Shown here one piece after another: positions 1-9,109 of a DNA stretch of 24,978 nt. Made by a program: the position numbers and the translations under genes. Source of the DNA: Chlorokybus atmophyticus (Eukaryota > Streptophyta > Chlorokybophyceae > Chlorokybales > Chlorokybaceae); contig RHPI01001819.1 in NCBI GenBank assembly GCA_009103225.1, forward strand, positions 199,045 to 224,022, written 5' to 3'. Below the pieces are notes generated by a model, which was not told the origin of the DNA, searched no databases, and saw only the letters and a list, made by a program, of their open reading frames with translations. The number at the start of each line of letters is the position of its first letter. The first letter of the stretch is position 1.

Positions 1-295
1 GGGGGCTACAGCATTCATGAATTGCTATTGATTGAGTTCAGAGTGCTCACCGTAAGCAACAGATATGTGAGGTGGTTGACTGTCAGCTGCCGGCGACCAG
101 GTGTAGTGACGGCGTAAGACCAGCATTGCACGATCATTTGCCAGATTATGAGATTGCCCCATTCATGGATGTATCTCCTCCGCTCCGAGTCTGCATTGTC
201 GGTCACCTCAAATTTTCGCCATGACTTGTCTGCGAGAGTCATACCAACAAGGCATTTGTCACGATATAGATAGCTCAAGTTGAGCCTGCACTAGG

Positions 296-1375
296 CTAGA
301 ATAGTGCCTGTAACATATTTTGGAGCGCGTTGCGCATCTGGGCTTTTTGGGTCTCGGGGTCCATTAGGGCGTCGATGTGCCTGAGTGAATCGGTTATAAT
401 AGGCGAGATGCGTACGTGTGTATGGAGGCTGAGTAAGCAAGAAGGCAGTATTGCATAGCAGACATGGTGGTGAGGGACCCAACTCACTTGCGCTTGTTGC
501 TGTTAAACAGTGTCCACTTGTACTCCTTCTTAAGGACATGCTTGATCTTGGTGACATTCTCAGACCGGACCTGCGTAGCTTTCTTCAAGGAGACACTCCA
601 ATGGAAGGGGCACTCTTTGGGCGACCAGTACACCTGATGAAACTGGCCGCATTGGCCTCGTTGTCATGGGCGAACACAACTACCTGTCACGGGCAGGTTG
701 GTTAGTGTCACGGTGCAGTGAGGTCATGAAGCATTCACAGCGCCTGACATATGACGTTACGAATAGTGTCCTCCTTTGGATAAACGTGGCTCTCTACCCA
801 GTGGCCGTTTATGATTTTGATGACGGCATCTCGCAAATGCTGTCCACAGAAGAACAATCCGTTACACATAGTGTCACAGTGTCACAGTGTCAAACAGTGC
901 TTACCTCGTTGCCAATCTTCCACTTGCTTGGGGAAGGGTTGATGACGGCCGAGGTTGCTACATCACGGCCAAATGCGTTTGGGTTGGGGGTTCCAATCGA
1001 CCCTCTGCAAGCACAACCATATGAGTTATGCTGCCAACCATGAAATATGCAACCCTCATAGTTGAGAAAGAAGAACAACGTGCACAGTGTATCCAGAACG
1101 CATGTAGTGAGACACTGTGCCAGTCATGAAAGAAGCAAGCATCCAAGTTAAAAGTTGAGCAACAAGCAACAGGCACAGTGCATCAAGAACGCATGCAGTC
1201 TAGCTTGCCTTTGCGACTACGGTGTCAGGTGGAGTTGTTGTGATGTGCTCGGCGTTAGCGAGGGGTCTTGCTGCAACCGGTTGGCGACGGTTGCCTGGTT
1301 GAACACTGGGGGCAATGTGGACAACTGGCGCCGGCCTCCACGGCGAGGTGCACCTACGAATGGACCACGAGGCAT
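296..1375 (-). CDS. Five-exon gene of unknown function
   Basis: No known family is recognised. The model rests on splice signals that keep the frame. Exon 1 runs 1375-1221 from an ATG and is Arg/Gly then Gln/Thr/Ser-rich. Intron 1 is 1220-1005, exon 2 1004-905, intron 2 904-840 (GTAAGC...GGACAG), exon 3 839 to about 739, exon 4 about 679-488, intron 4 487-381 (GTGAGT...CTCAG), exon 5 380-296 ending in TAG. Exon 2 ends in a Trp/Lys patch (SKWKIGNE), exon 3 carries INGHWVESHVYPKED, and exon 4 carries YWSPKECPFHW followed by a Lys-rich helix. The intron 3 boundaries are uncertain, and exon 4 needs a one-base shift near 631-637 to stay open, so this is either a decaying copy or an assembly error. 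The expected product is about 210 residues. It is divergent from the zinc-finger/OTU locus and shares its upstream hairpin cluster. That the locus is a spliced gene is fairly sure; its function is not known. Confidence 0.6.
1082..1198. repeat. Imperfect 26-bp direct repeat inside intron 1
   Basis: The block at 1082-1107 (GCACAGTG...CGCATGTAG) recurs at 1173-1198 with three mismatches, spaced by 91 bp. Both copies lie in the predicted 216-nt first intron of the minus-strand gene, which is the longest intron modelled in the window. No function is apparent. Confidence 0.7.
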
Positions 1376-1550
1376 CTCTCTAACTGATAGTCGGGTGCCG
1401 CCTGTTTAGCTGATAATGGCGCTGCCGCCTCCAGCGCTGCTGCCGCCGGTTGGCCCGCCTGAATGTACGAGGCGCGAGAACGAAAATGAGGCGGTTTTGA
1501 ACGTCTAGTGTCCCGAACTAGAGTCGCACTTGTGGTGCGTCCTTGCTCCT

Positions 1551-1735
1551 ATGGTTGATGGTACGACTTATGCATTCGTGCCATCCATGCTTCATACAAC
1601 CATTGATAACGATGGTTGTGTCATATTATTTATGGGACGACAGAGGCATCTCTCGTCCAACCCCAGCCATTGCCGTACAATGGCTCTATCGTACCATGCA
1701 TGGTACGACAGAGGCATTGCTCGATCAGCCCCAAT
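1551..1735. promoter_or_regulatory. Hairpin cluster A between divergent genes
   Basis: Four inverted repeats follow one another, all built on ATGG/CCAT. They are 1557-1566 with 1576-1585 (9 of 10 paired), 1596-1603 with 1612-1619 (perfect), 1666-1672 with 1678-1684 (perfect), and the perfect 18-bp palindrome 1690-1707 (CGTACCATGCATGGTACG). A direct repeat starting ACGACAGAGGCAT occurs near 1637 and again at 1703. The cluster lies between the ATG of the minus-strand gene (1375) and the ATG of the plus-strand locus (1964), so a shared regulatory role is inferred. It could instead be a small foldback repeat. Confidence 0.55.
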
Positions 1736-1963
1736 GGGAGTTAGCGTGCACTCACCCAAACAGCTTTAGCTTCATTAATGGCTGGATGATGGCACGCAGG
1801 GGCACCAGGTCGATGACAGGTCGAATGTCAGACATAGTGGACCTGGATTCGACTAAGAGGCGGAGGACCAGGAGTCGGAGGCGGCGGCGGTGTGGCACAT
1901 CTTTTAAGCATTGTGGTCGTAAGAGTTCAAGCAACAAAGCCAGCTACTACCGGGTGCCACATC

Positions 1964-2185
1964 ATGGATAATAGCAGGCGTCAGCAATGGGGTTGTCCAT
2001 CATGCATCACCAACATTGGACAAACCAGCAGGCAAGCCATTAAGGACCATCTTCACATAAAGAGCTGCTTGGTGGCTCGCTTTCTGCAACAAGGAGTGGA
2101 TCAGAAGCTGCAGTCCTTGGAGCCCCTTGTCGTAACCATGCGGGACAAATTGCGACTGTGGGAACAAGCACAAAGGAATGCAGAG
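1964..2185 (+). CDS. First exon: N-terminal C2HC/C2H2-like zinc finger
   Basis: The exon begins with ATG at 1964 and runs open for 74 codons to a consensus donor (GAG|GTACGC) at 2186. Near the start is CPSC, followed 14 residues later by HLH and then a Cys, a C-x2-C...H-x-H-x3-C arrangement typical of DNA-binding fingers at the front of transposon proteins. A charged helical stretch (Leu, Arg and Gln-rich) follows. The reading continues without splicing for only 16 more residues before a stop at 2236, so splicing is preferred. It is probably the first exon of the locus that runs on to the OTU and RING-like segments, but the joining exons between 2186 and 2994 are not resolved. It could be a separate small gene. 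Confidence 0.5.
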
Positions 2186-2993
2186 GTACGCTCAACAGTC
2201 ACATGCATTTCCTTGCAAGAGCAATTTGTTTGTTAGCGCAGTCCATGTAATACATGTAGCGTGGCTACTGGTCTCCACTATTCACCCATACCCACCCTAC
2301 AGTCAAGCCGACATTGCGGAAGCCAGAGCAGATAGACAGAGCTGGGCGGCGATATGTTGTTGCCAATCTCGCGGTGCATGTTGACTGCATGCACCACCAA
2401 TGCATGCCTACCTTTGCATGCTAGGATGTGCGTGAGCGTGCGAAGTCGCGCGCGCGTGCCGAACGAGGCAGGATGGGTTTAAGCACAGGAGCGCGTGGCC
2501 ACTCGTCCGGCATTCAACCAGTAGTTTATCAACCAGCAATGACGCAATCCATGCAATCATTCGTGCATCAACTAGCAATGCCGCAGGTGACCGTTTGAAG
2601 CAACCAACTAATGACGGCGTGACGCAGTTGACTATTGCAATTGCAGTGTCGCAAGCATGCAGCTAACCCACATGTGACTGGTCGACAGCACCACAGTGCA
2701 CTAGGTCCTGTTAGAGCTCCTATGCAAGCCTGGATTCAATCCCATCACCTGGTCCTTCAATCCCACTTGCTGATGGGCGCGGCGGCAATGCGGCATCAGT
2801 TTAACATGCATGTTGGCCTGTTGAATCCCGACATGTTCATTGGCGCAGTGGCGCATGATGTGCCCATGGCTCACGAGCTCCGTGACGAGTCTGCGATCGA
2901 AGGTGGCGGGGAGAGTGCACCCAATACCACCTTGTCAGCCCCCATGGTTTCCCCTGCTTGTGCCTTGGTAACAATGCGTCAGGAACTGCATAA
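2186..2993 (+). other. Unresolved exon/intron stretch
   Basis: Several short open stretches lie here, but no single model is convincing. A Gln/Pro-rich stretch (about 2515-2587) ends at a good donor (CCGCAG|GTGACC). An acceptor follows a pyrimidine-poor tract near 2646, after which the frame stays open to about 2958, where a GTAACA donor occurs. An acceptor-like CTACAG lies near 2303. These are probably linker exons between the zinc finger and the OTU segment. The 2400-2640 part also contains ATGCA-rich sequence without other visible features. Confidence 0.3.
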
Positions 2994-4083
2994 GCTTATA
3001 TTCGTCCTTTGCAACATTGTGAGCCATCTTATCCTAGGTCTCGTATACAGCCCCCCTTGCTGCATGCACAAGTGGTCTCACCTGCAGCTCCTGCTCCCCT
3101 CGCAGCCAGAGCGCAACCACTTTCCGCGGCACCAGTCCTTCATGCACTGCCATCTCCTCCACGAGCAGCACCGGTGCATGCGGGGCAACAATCCTTCTTG
3201 CCGCAACGGGCGAGACCACAGCACAATGCAACAACCGATGTGGCTTCTGCACCTACCTTACCGCACCCGCTGCAAGTTGAAGCCGTCAGTCTGCCCCAAA
3301 CTCAGGTACTTGATCAGTCACTGCGACTCTTGCCGTCCACAGTTGGACACACCATTTAAGTGCTGTATGCGCATGCAGCAGGGGTCACCACCTGCCACCA
3401 AGTCATCAGAGGAGCTGGCCGCAACCCGCATACGGCCATCAGTCATGCTAGGTGGCCAGCTCGCCTCATGGGACCACTTCAATGCGCCAACACATGGTAA
3501 TTGCTTCTACCATTGTGTGTTTTGCGCCAGGCCATCCATAGCGCAAAGTGTCCTGGATGATCACAAGTGCCCCAGCTTGAGCAGGTTTTGGGTCGTGTTG
3601 TACACCATGGACGACGACGGCAGGGGGGGCACTCCCTGCAAAATCACCGCCAAGGCTGTCGATGCAGGCGTGGCGAGCAGAATCCTCGACTTCTGCAGAG
3701 CCACTGGTGCCGCGGGAGAGATAGCGCAGTATTACGACAAACTGCCTGCGACCATGTTGGCTGATGTCTATTGCAACATTGACATAGCCATAGCCAAGGT
3801 GCGACAGATCATGCGTAGAAAAGATGTGTACGTCGAGCACCTGCAGATGACCATGTTTGCCAACAAGCTGGGCTTGTTGATTGGCTGCGTGATCGTTCAG
3901 CGCGAGCATGGGGAGTGGGTGCCACGGCCCGGCAGCGCAGTTTTGGTTGGAAATAAAGAAGCCCCCAACTCAGTCCTGGTGGTGGGCAACACTGCTCCCG
4001 ACGAGCCAGAAGCACACTGTTGGCTCCTCAAGCCTGCAAGCACCGAACATGGTCGTGGCCTATGCATGAAGTGCCACGGGAGG
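2994..4083 (+). CDS. Pro/Ala-rich linker and OTU-like cysteine protease segment
   Basis: The first part (2994-3305) is Pro/Ala/Gln-rich and ends CAG|GTACTT. A 76-nt intron (3306-3381) joins in phase to the next exon. That exon carries THGNCFYHCV near 3490-3520, matching the OTU nucleophile motif (normally DGNC followed by F/Y), then helices, a hydrophobic MTMFANKLGLLIGCVIV strand region near 3850-3900, and EAHCWLL near 4009, placed like the catalytic His of OTU proteases. OTU proteases cleave ubiquitin or ubiquitin-like chains and occur in several transposon and virus families. The residue three before the nucleophile is His rather than Asp, so activity is uncertain. The exon probably ends near 4083 (GGGAG|GTAACA), but the join to the next segment is not in simple phase. 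The fold assignment is moderately confident; the substrate is unknown. Confidence 0.6.
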
Positions 4084-4101
4084 TAACAGACCTGATCGGA
4101 G

Positions 4102-4995
4102 AGTGGCGGAATGGCGTTGCCAATTTCCCGCTACAATTGGCTGTGACCCAGGGTGCTGCGCCAACGCCTCAGGCCTCGCCTTCGTGTGCTAGGCAAGAAA
4201 TAGCCGACTGTTCTGCACATCCTGCCTCCCCTCAACCACAGCCACATGCTCGCAATAACATCGCATCACCCTCCCTTCCTGCTGCGGAGACTCACTTGCC
4301 ACCGCACTTTGACCATCTGGAGGCAGCTCCATCAAGAAGCAGCGGTAGCTCGCCCTCTCCTTGTAAGCTTGCCACATTGATCCAAGCCTATCTTGTTGGT
4401 AAAGAGATTGATCGAGTTGTCTTGAAAGCTGCGCTGAAAGACAAACCAATTCATGCTTGACCTCATGAAGCAACATGAGATCGTGAAGGAACGGGAGGCA
4501 ACCACCAAGCGCAAGGTGGAGCAAGAAGATAACGCCTTACCTCCTCTGAGTGGCAATGCCACGGAGAGCGCCTGCCAGCATGTGCAGGTTGACCAAAAAA
4601 TAAAGAAGAAGGTTGTTGGAACAAGGGACACTGAAAGGACCAAAAAAGGAAAGGTGAGGCATCGTTACAACGTTAGAAGAAGCACACAGCGCCTTAAAGC
4701 CTCACTGGGGCTGACTGTGTGTTTTGAGTAGGCGCAGGCGGGATTACAGCGTCAAGTGGCTGCTCAGCATCGTCCAGAGAGACAGCCGGTGCGGCATGAG
4801 CTGCCTAAGCTCAAAGCACTGACGCGCAGACGCCTTGAGGGGCTGACTCGTAGTGCAAAGGAGTTGATCGCCCTACAATACGCCCAAGACGCGCTGCATC
4901 ACCGCATGCGGCATGCCTCGAGGTGGGTGACGAAAGTATGCAATAAGTGGGAGCAAACGCGGAGAGTGCGGTCTAAACAGACCTCTGGGGATTAG
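4102..4995 (+). CDS. Pro/Ser-rich and basic helical segment of the OTU/RING locus
   Basis: No family is recognised. A Pro/Ala/Ser-rich stretch leads into a helical segment (LATLIQAYLVGKE near 4370) in one frame. At about 4449-4452 the coding pattern moves by one base into the next frame, which carries a Lys/Glu-rich, probably coiled-coil region and a basic KKGK end. A clear 78-nt intron (4654-4731, AAG|GTGAGG...GAGTAG|GCG) then joins in phase to an Arg/Gln/Leu-rich helical exon. That exon meets an in-frame TAG at 4993-4995, but the same frame is open again straight after it. The continuity of composition and frame suggests one gene with the OTU segment before it and the RING-like segment after it. 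One frameshift and one stop indicate a decaying copy or assembly errors. Confidence 0.5.
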
Positions 4996-5615
4996 CCGTG
5001 GTTGGAACCCAAATACGATATGGCCATCCGTAGTATGTTGTTGCCCCTCGCCATCCTCGATATGATGGTTTTGTTGCTGCCGCAGCAACCCGGCAATGTG
5101 CAAGAGCTATGGCTGTACGTCATACGGCACGTCGAGCTGATTCTGTGGAAGCTCGAAGAAAATGGCGATGCGGGGGAGTACACGAGTAACGGCAGCCGTG
5201 TCGAGGGCCTGAATGAACGCATGCTGGACGAGACCACCAAGACTAGCAGGTGGTGTATGACGGCATATGGGCGTCAGGTGGTCGAGCAGGCAGTGGAGCG
5301 TTATGCTGCGCCGTTCAGATGGGAGTCGCTACGCCTGCAACGCGATTACAGAGTTCGGTGGCAGAGGCAGCTTGCACACCCGCGTGCACCATGCTGATTT
5401 GTCGCATTGAAGAGCCACACCCCCCAGCGGATGGGGAGACGCCCTGTTGCAAGAAAGCGATATGCCATGTCTGCATCATAGCACATCAGAAGACCGCGGC
5501 AAATAGATAAAAACATCTACAAACGTGTCCCTTCTGCAAGCAACCTCACCCGTTTTGGTCGCCACGCCTGTTGCAAGACGCCAACGTGTCGGCAATGATT
5601 TGGCCCCCGCCTTGA
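4996..5615 (+). pseudogene. C-terminal segment with broken RING-like zinc-binding domain
   Basis: After the TAG at 4993 the frame stays open to 5397, with a hydrophobic helical stretch (LLPLAILDMMVLLLP) and a charged region. At the end of this frame (CCA TGC TGA) the coding pattern shifts by one base: the frame from 5391 reads ICR, a 14-residue spacer, PCCKKAICHVC, a TAA at 5508-5510, and then in the same frame TCPFC. The order C, CC, C-x2-C, C-x2-C resembles a RING-type finger, with the first Cys lying in the other frame at the shift point. RING domains usually act as E3 ubiquitin ligases. Two breaks make this copy non-functional as read, unless they are assembly errors. It ends with TGA at 5613. 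Confidence 0.45.
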
Positions 5616-6050
5616 TGACAATTATGCATGTATTGTAGTTTCGTGTTGGCTTCATGTAAACCATGTAGGTACATGTATAGTTGCAGCATGGTGCATGGTG
5701 CACCCGAGATCTGCTGTTGTCAGAAGCATTGGCTGTACATGTGTATGACGACTGCCCGGCACGTGAGTCAGTGCATGGCTTGCATACCTTGCAGGTTCAG
5801 AGCGTGATTGACAGTAACAAACTCAGATAGCGCTCTGGGTTCCATGGAATGACAGCACAGTATTACTCTACGATCGAGGTAGTATGCGAGTATCCTTGTA
5901 CTGTAGTACCATTAATGGATGGAGTACCATTCATGTTGATGTACCATGAATGGTATGACAGTACCATGCATGGTACGGTAATACCGTCCATGGTACAGTC
6001 GTGCTTCTTGAAGTGTGACTCATTTAGGGTTCGTAAGCTAGCAACCCTAA
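5616..6050. promoter_or_regulatory. Intergenic region with hairpin cluster B
   Basis: No gene is seen. Between 5898 and 5987 there is a dense run of inverted repeats using the same GTACCAT/ATGGTAC words as cluster A. They are GTACT/AGTAC at 5898-5909, perfect 11-bp arms 5925-5935 with 5945-5955, the perfect 16-bp palindrome 5961-5976, and ACGGTA/TACCGT at 5975-5987. The run lies roughly 150-200 bp upstream of the zinc-finger-like start of the Tudor-methyltransferase locus. A regulatory role is inferred from position; a foldback repeat origin is the alternative. Confidence 0.5.
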
Positions 6051-6110
6051 ATTAATGCCCAGACCTTAAAGTCTCGCTCAGTTTGTGGGCAGCCGTGCCG
6101 ATTCATATTT

Positions 6111-6490
6111 TGCATAATATCGGCGGCAGCAGTTGAATCCCCCTCACCTAGGAGACCATGCTTGGTGTGCCCACATTGCAATGCGTACGTATGTGCCAGT
6201 GGCCGTAGGCAGCAAATGCGAGCACACTTACCGAAACCGAATGCCAGCGAGTGCAAACAGTGTGCCACGGTTTTTGTGCTGCTTGCTGGCATCACACCAC
6301 ACACAATGTCGACGTGTTTGGCTGCCGCCTCGGCAAAGTGCTGTGCAAGGAACTCGAGTTTTTCCATTACGTGCAGTGCGTGTGCGAATCGTGCTCGCGC
6401 TCATGCTTCGAGTGGCGTGGGGAACCCATGCGCTTCTTCACATTGACAACACCGGGACACGTGGTTAGTGGACAGGTGGTGGATGCTGTG
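6111..6490 (+). CDS. Zinc-finger-like N-terminal segment of the Tudor-methyltransferase locus
   Basis: One frame reads CPHC, an Arg/Gln-rich linker, then CKQC-x12-H-x4-C near 6245-6310, two finger-like patterns resembling those at the front of the other loci here. From about 6320 a different frame looks coding, with KVLCKELEFFHYVQCVCESC and FEWRGEPMRFFTLTTPG. No intron of normal size fits between them, so a frameshift or a missed exon boundary must be assumed. No start codon in frame could be chosen with confidence. The opposite strand also has a plausible spliced reading over 6047-6367 (see findings), so the strand itself is not certain. The role, if real, would be DNA binding ahead of the methyltransferase. 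Confidence 0.35.
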
Positions 6491-6602
6491 GAGGTAATTC
6501 AGCTTAGTGGACAGCGATGTATCACTGCGTATTATGTTGGGCGTATGCTTATTTCATGCATGTTGAAGCTATTGTCGCATTCAGAGCAGTCTTCCACGTT
6601 GT

Positions 6603-7840
6603 GGGCAGCTCCACCCCCTGGCCGCTATAGAGGAGGCAGACCATCGACCATTGGACAGCGCACTGCATCGGCTGCGGAACGCGGTTAAGTTGGGATGCGA
6701 GCAGCTGATCGGTGTGAGTGTTATGGTGCATTGGCCGCTGGATGGGGAATGGTATGCGGGCGTTGTGAAATTATTCAAGCAAGCGTCAGGTCAGCATCGC
6801 TTCTTGGCGTGCGAGATTGAGGACATATCATATATGCATTGTGCAATGGAAATGGCATTGCAGGGCAGCACCGTATAGTATTCGATGACGGTGATCGACC
6901 ACAACCCATCAGCTTGAAAGGGCACAACGTGTTCGCATACACATCAGTTGACGGGGCACGCTATGTTCTGTGCGCCGGAGGGGAGAATGTCAATCAAAAA
7001 GTAAGCCCGGACGGCATCATTCTTAGTCCCTGGCCAGCACCACGGCCAGCCTTGACCACATACACGCCATCTGACAACAAGCTTCGACGCACACGCAAAC
7101 CAAGGGCACCCGACCCATCCTGCGTCCGTGGCGATGCCAGTGTCGGTGTATATCACGCTGGCTTTGACGTGACCGGGATGGACATAAGTCCCTCCTCTGA
7201 GTACCCGCTGCCCTTCATACACCGCGATGTATGCACCCTGAGTGCAGGAGAGCTAAGCGAGTACGAGCTCGTATGGGCCAGTCCACCATGCCAGGCCTAT
7301 TCAGGTGCTATCCCGGCACCTCAACGGGCGGCACATGGCACATCCTGGAGACACCAGGATATGATACCGCTCGTCCGATATCTGCTGCTTGCAAGCCACG
7401 TCAAGTTTGCGATTGAGAATGTGCCAGGAGCAGCTTCCTCATTCAGACCCAATCGGTCCCTTTGTGGCACGATGCTTGACCTATCAACCTTCCGACACCG
7501 TTTGTTTGAGACACAGTCATTGGTAGCTACCCCACCAGCACGCTGCTCCCACGCGGGCAAGGCGGTTGGACTGCTATCGCCGCACCTGTCCGCTAGCGCG
7601 AAAAAGACAATTGTGACATCAAACGCGCCACAGCAAATGTACCCGGTCTATGGCTTTCCAAGCACCAGGGGCGGCATTGCTGCATGGCAAACAGTGCTGG
7701 GAGTGCCATGGATGATCTCGGCCATTACCATAGCGAATGCAGTTCCTCCCGCAATGGCCGGGTGCATATGGCGTCTCATGCTTGAAATAATGGATATGCG
7801 CTGTGACTACCCTCCTGTGTTATGGAACTATGAGGCTTGA
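6603..7840 (+). CDS. Tudor-like domain fused to phage-type DNA (cytosine-5) methyltransferase
   Basis: Two exons join in phase across a 74-nt intron (6790-6863, TCAG|GTCAGC...TTGCAG|GG). The joined reading forms a Tudor/royal-family-like pattern: VHWPLDGEWYAGVV, then GQHR and VFDDGD, then a Leu strand. The methyltransferase follows: AGFDVTGMDI (motif II region) near 7160, SPPCQAYS with the catalytic Cys codon at 7289-7291 (motif IV), AIENVPGA near 7410 (motif VI), FRHRLFET (motif VIII region) near 7490, and a C-terminal ANAVPPA block (motif X region) near 7735. The order and spacing match bacteriophage-type C5 methyltransferases, which transfer methyl from S-adenosylmethionine to cytosine. 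Motif I is degraded (7112-7147), so activity is doubtful. Exons upstream of 6603 are uncertain. The gene ends with TGA and converges with the transposase end at 8064. Confidence 0.75.
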
Positions 7841-8063
7841 GTGTGGTGCACTGTATCGATGCTTAATGGCACACAGCTAACTGATTGTTGCATTCAACAT
7901 TTAATTGTGGTGACAGTTGTGCAGTGAAAGCTGCCTGGTATTGTACACGTCCACATGCAAAAGTCTTAGCATACGATTAGTGCTAATTGCCTAACTGACT
8001 GATATGCTTCAAACTCAGAGTAGTGAGACAAGTACATGTGTCACGTGGCAGTGCAGTGAACGT
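7841..8063. other. Convergent intergenic spacer
   Basis: This 223-bp spacer separates the tails of the Tudor-methyltransferase gene and the minus-strand transposase exon. I see no gene, canonical polyadenylation hexamer or strong hairpin. It would hold the 3' ends of both transcripts. Confidence 0.4.
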
Positions 8064-8414
8064 TCACCTAATACTTGCCTCTTGTACACGGGCGTTGTTC
8101 TTATCAAACATGGGAAGCAGCTGGACAATGCCTTTTACTTGCTCCAGAGTCACGACATCGAGATGTGGACCCCCTCGACGCTTTTTACATTCAAGAGCGA
8201 TGCACTTTGTGTCGCTCGTCACATCCAGCTTCGTGTACCAGCGGACAAACACGACCTCCTTCCACACACGCTCGCCGCTACCACCCCACACCACCACGCG
8301 CAGAAAAAGGAGTGCCTGAGCCCACCACGTCACGTTCACACCGTCCTCATCACCTTCCAACTCAAGTGTAGAGAACCAAGGCCGCTCATGGCACATCCCA
8401 GTTGCGCGCGCCAT
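8064..8414 (-). CDS. C-terminal exon of a Tnp2/Plavaka-like transposase
   Basis: The minus-strand reading is strongly protein-like: WKEVVFVRWYTKLD, a CIALECKK strand, then HLDVVTLEQVKGIVQLLPMF. A block of the form FVRWY...(15-30 residues)...DVV-x6-VKGIV-x2-LP-x-F closes many CACTA-like/Plavaka transposases, where it follows the catalytic core. The exon ends in TGA at 8064-8066. Upstream coding (towards 8520) continues in another frame with possible donor and acceptor signals, but no further exon is certain. The catalytic middle is not found next to it. The N-terminal part of a matching transposase lies on the same strand beyond the retrotransposon (20553-19440), so this may be the far end of the same interrupted gene. 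The family call is tentative. Confidence 0.5.
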   Translation of the reverse strand: MARATGMCHERPWFSTLELEGDEDGVNVTWWAQALLFLRVVVWGGSGERVWKEVVFVRWYTKLDVTSDTKCIALECKKRRGGPHLDVVTLEQVKGIVQLLPMFDKNNARVQEASIR

Positions 8415-8518
8415 AAAGCGTCATTGAAAAATCTCACGTTTTCGAATTGAGAACGATTTGTCATGCCATCTACCCTAGCATGCCAGTCCTTCTCGAGCAT
8501 GCCTACACCCAGCCCCAC

Positions 8519-9109
8519 GCCCGGGCTACCAGCATGAAGACCGCGCGAGCCCCAGCCTACTGCTAGCTACTGTACCTCTCATGTAGCATGTAGCTAGGGC
8601 TACTTTATAGACCTGTCTGTAGGGACCGCGCGTAGCTGATCAGTTGTAAGTCTGTTGATAACACATGTGCTATACCGAGTCTTAAAGGATTTCCGAATGT
8701 AGCATGAGGCCTCGATGTGACCGTTGGCCTAGTGCCCGCGTGGCACTGCACAGTCATAGTTTGACATGTATAAGTAGGAAGTCACGTCACCAGACTGGCT
8801 GGTGACACTGTAAGTGAGTACTGTGAGTACTAGGAGTACTAAGAAGTAAAGACTCTGTTTCTGAAGAGCTTGTGAAGCGACTTGAACTGGAAGCACGCTG
8901 TCCCGGTTGCCAAGAATTCCCTTACTGCGTGCGACACGGTGCATGCTCTTGTGCGCTGTGCCTGTCATTGCTGTGAGCTTGGCGGTGGTGTGTTGTCTCA
9001 TCAGTCAGGGTGTTGTATCCACGGGTTGCACACTCATTCACCTCACTTAACAGTGTATCATTCTATCCACTCATGCAAAGAACTGTGTCCACAGCACTAC
9101 CTATCGTAG
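8519..9109. other. Non-coding stretch upstream of the retrotransposon
   Basis: No convincing reading frame is seen on either strand. A TATA-like TGTATAAGTAGG lies at 8767-8778, followed by short GTACT/AGTACT repeats around 8816-8845. This may be part of a degraded 5' LTR (U3/R) or leftover sequence of the interrupted transposase gene. No match to the sequence after 19190 was found by eye beyond the short word at 9110. Confidence 0.35.

Noticed and set aside
451-705. Plus-strand open frame of 84 codons.
   Set aside because: It lies opposite exon 4 of the minus-strand gene, which has matching splice signals and a better amino-acid pattern.
8004-8450. Plus-strand open frames of about 100-150 codons.
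   Set aside because: They are the reverse of the minus-strand transposase C-terminal exon, whose translation matches a known block.
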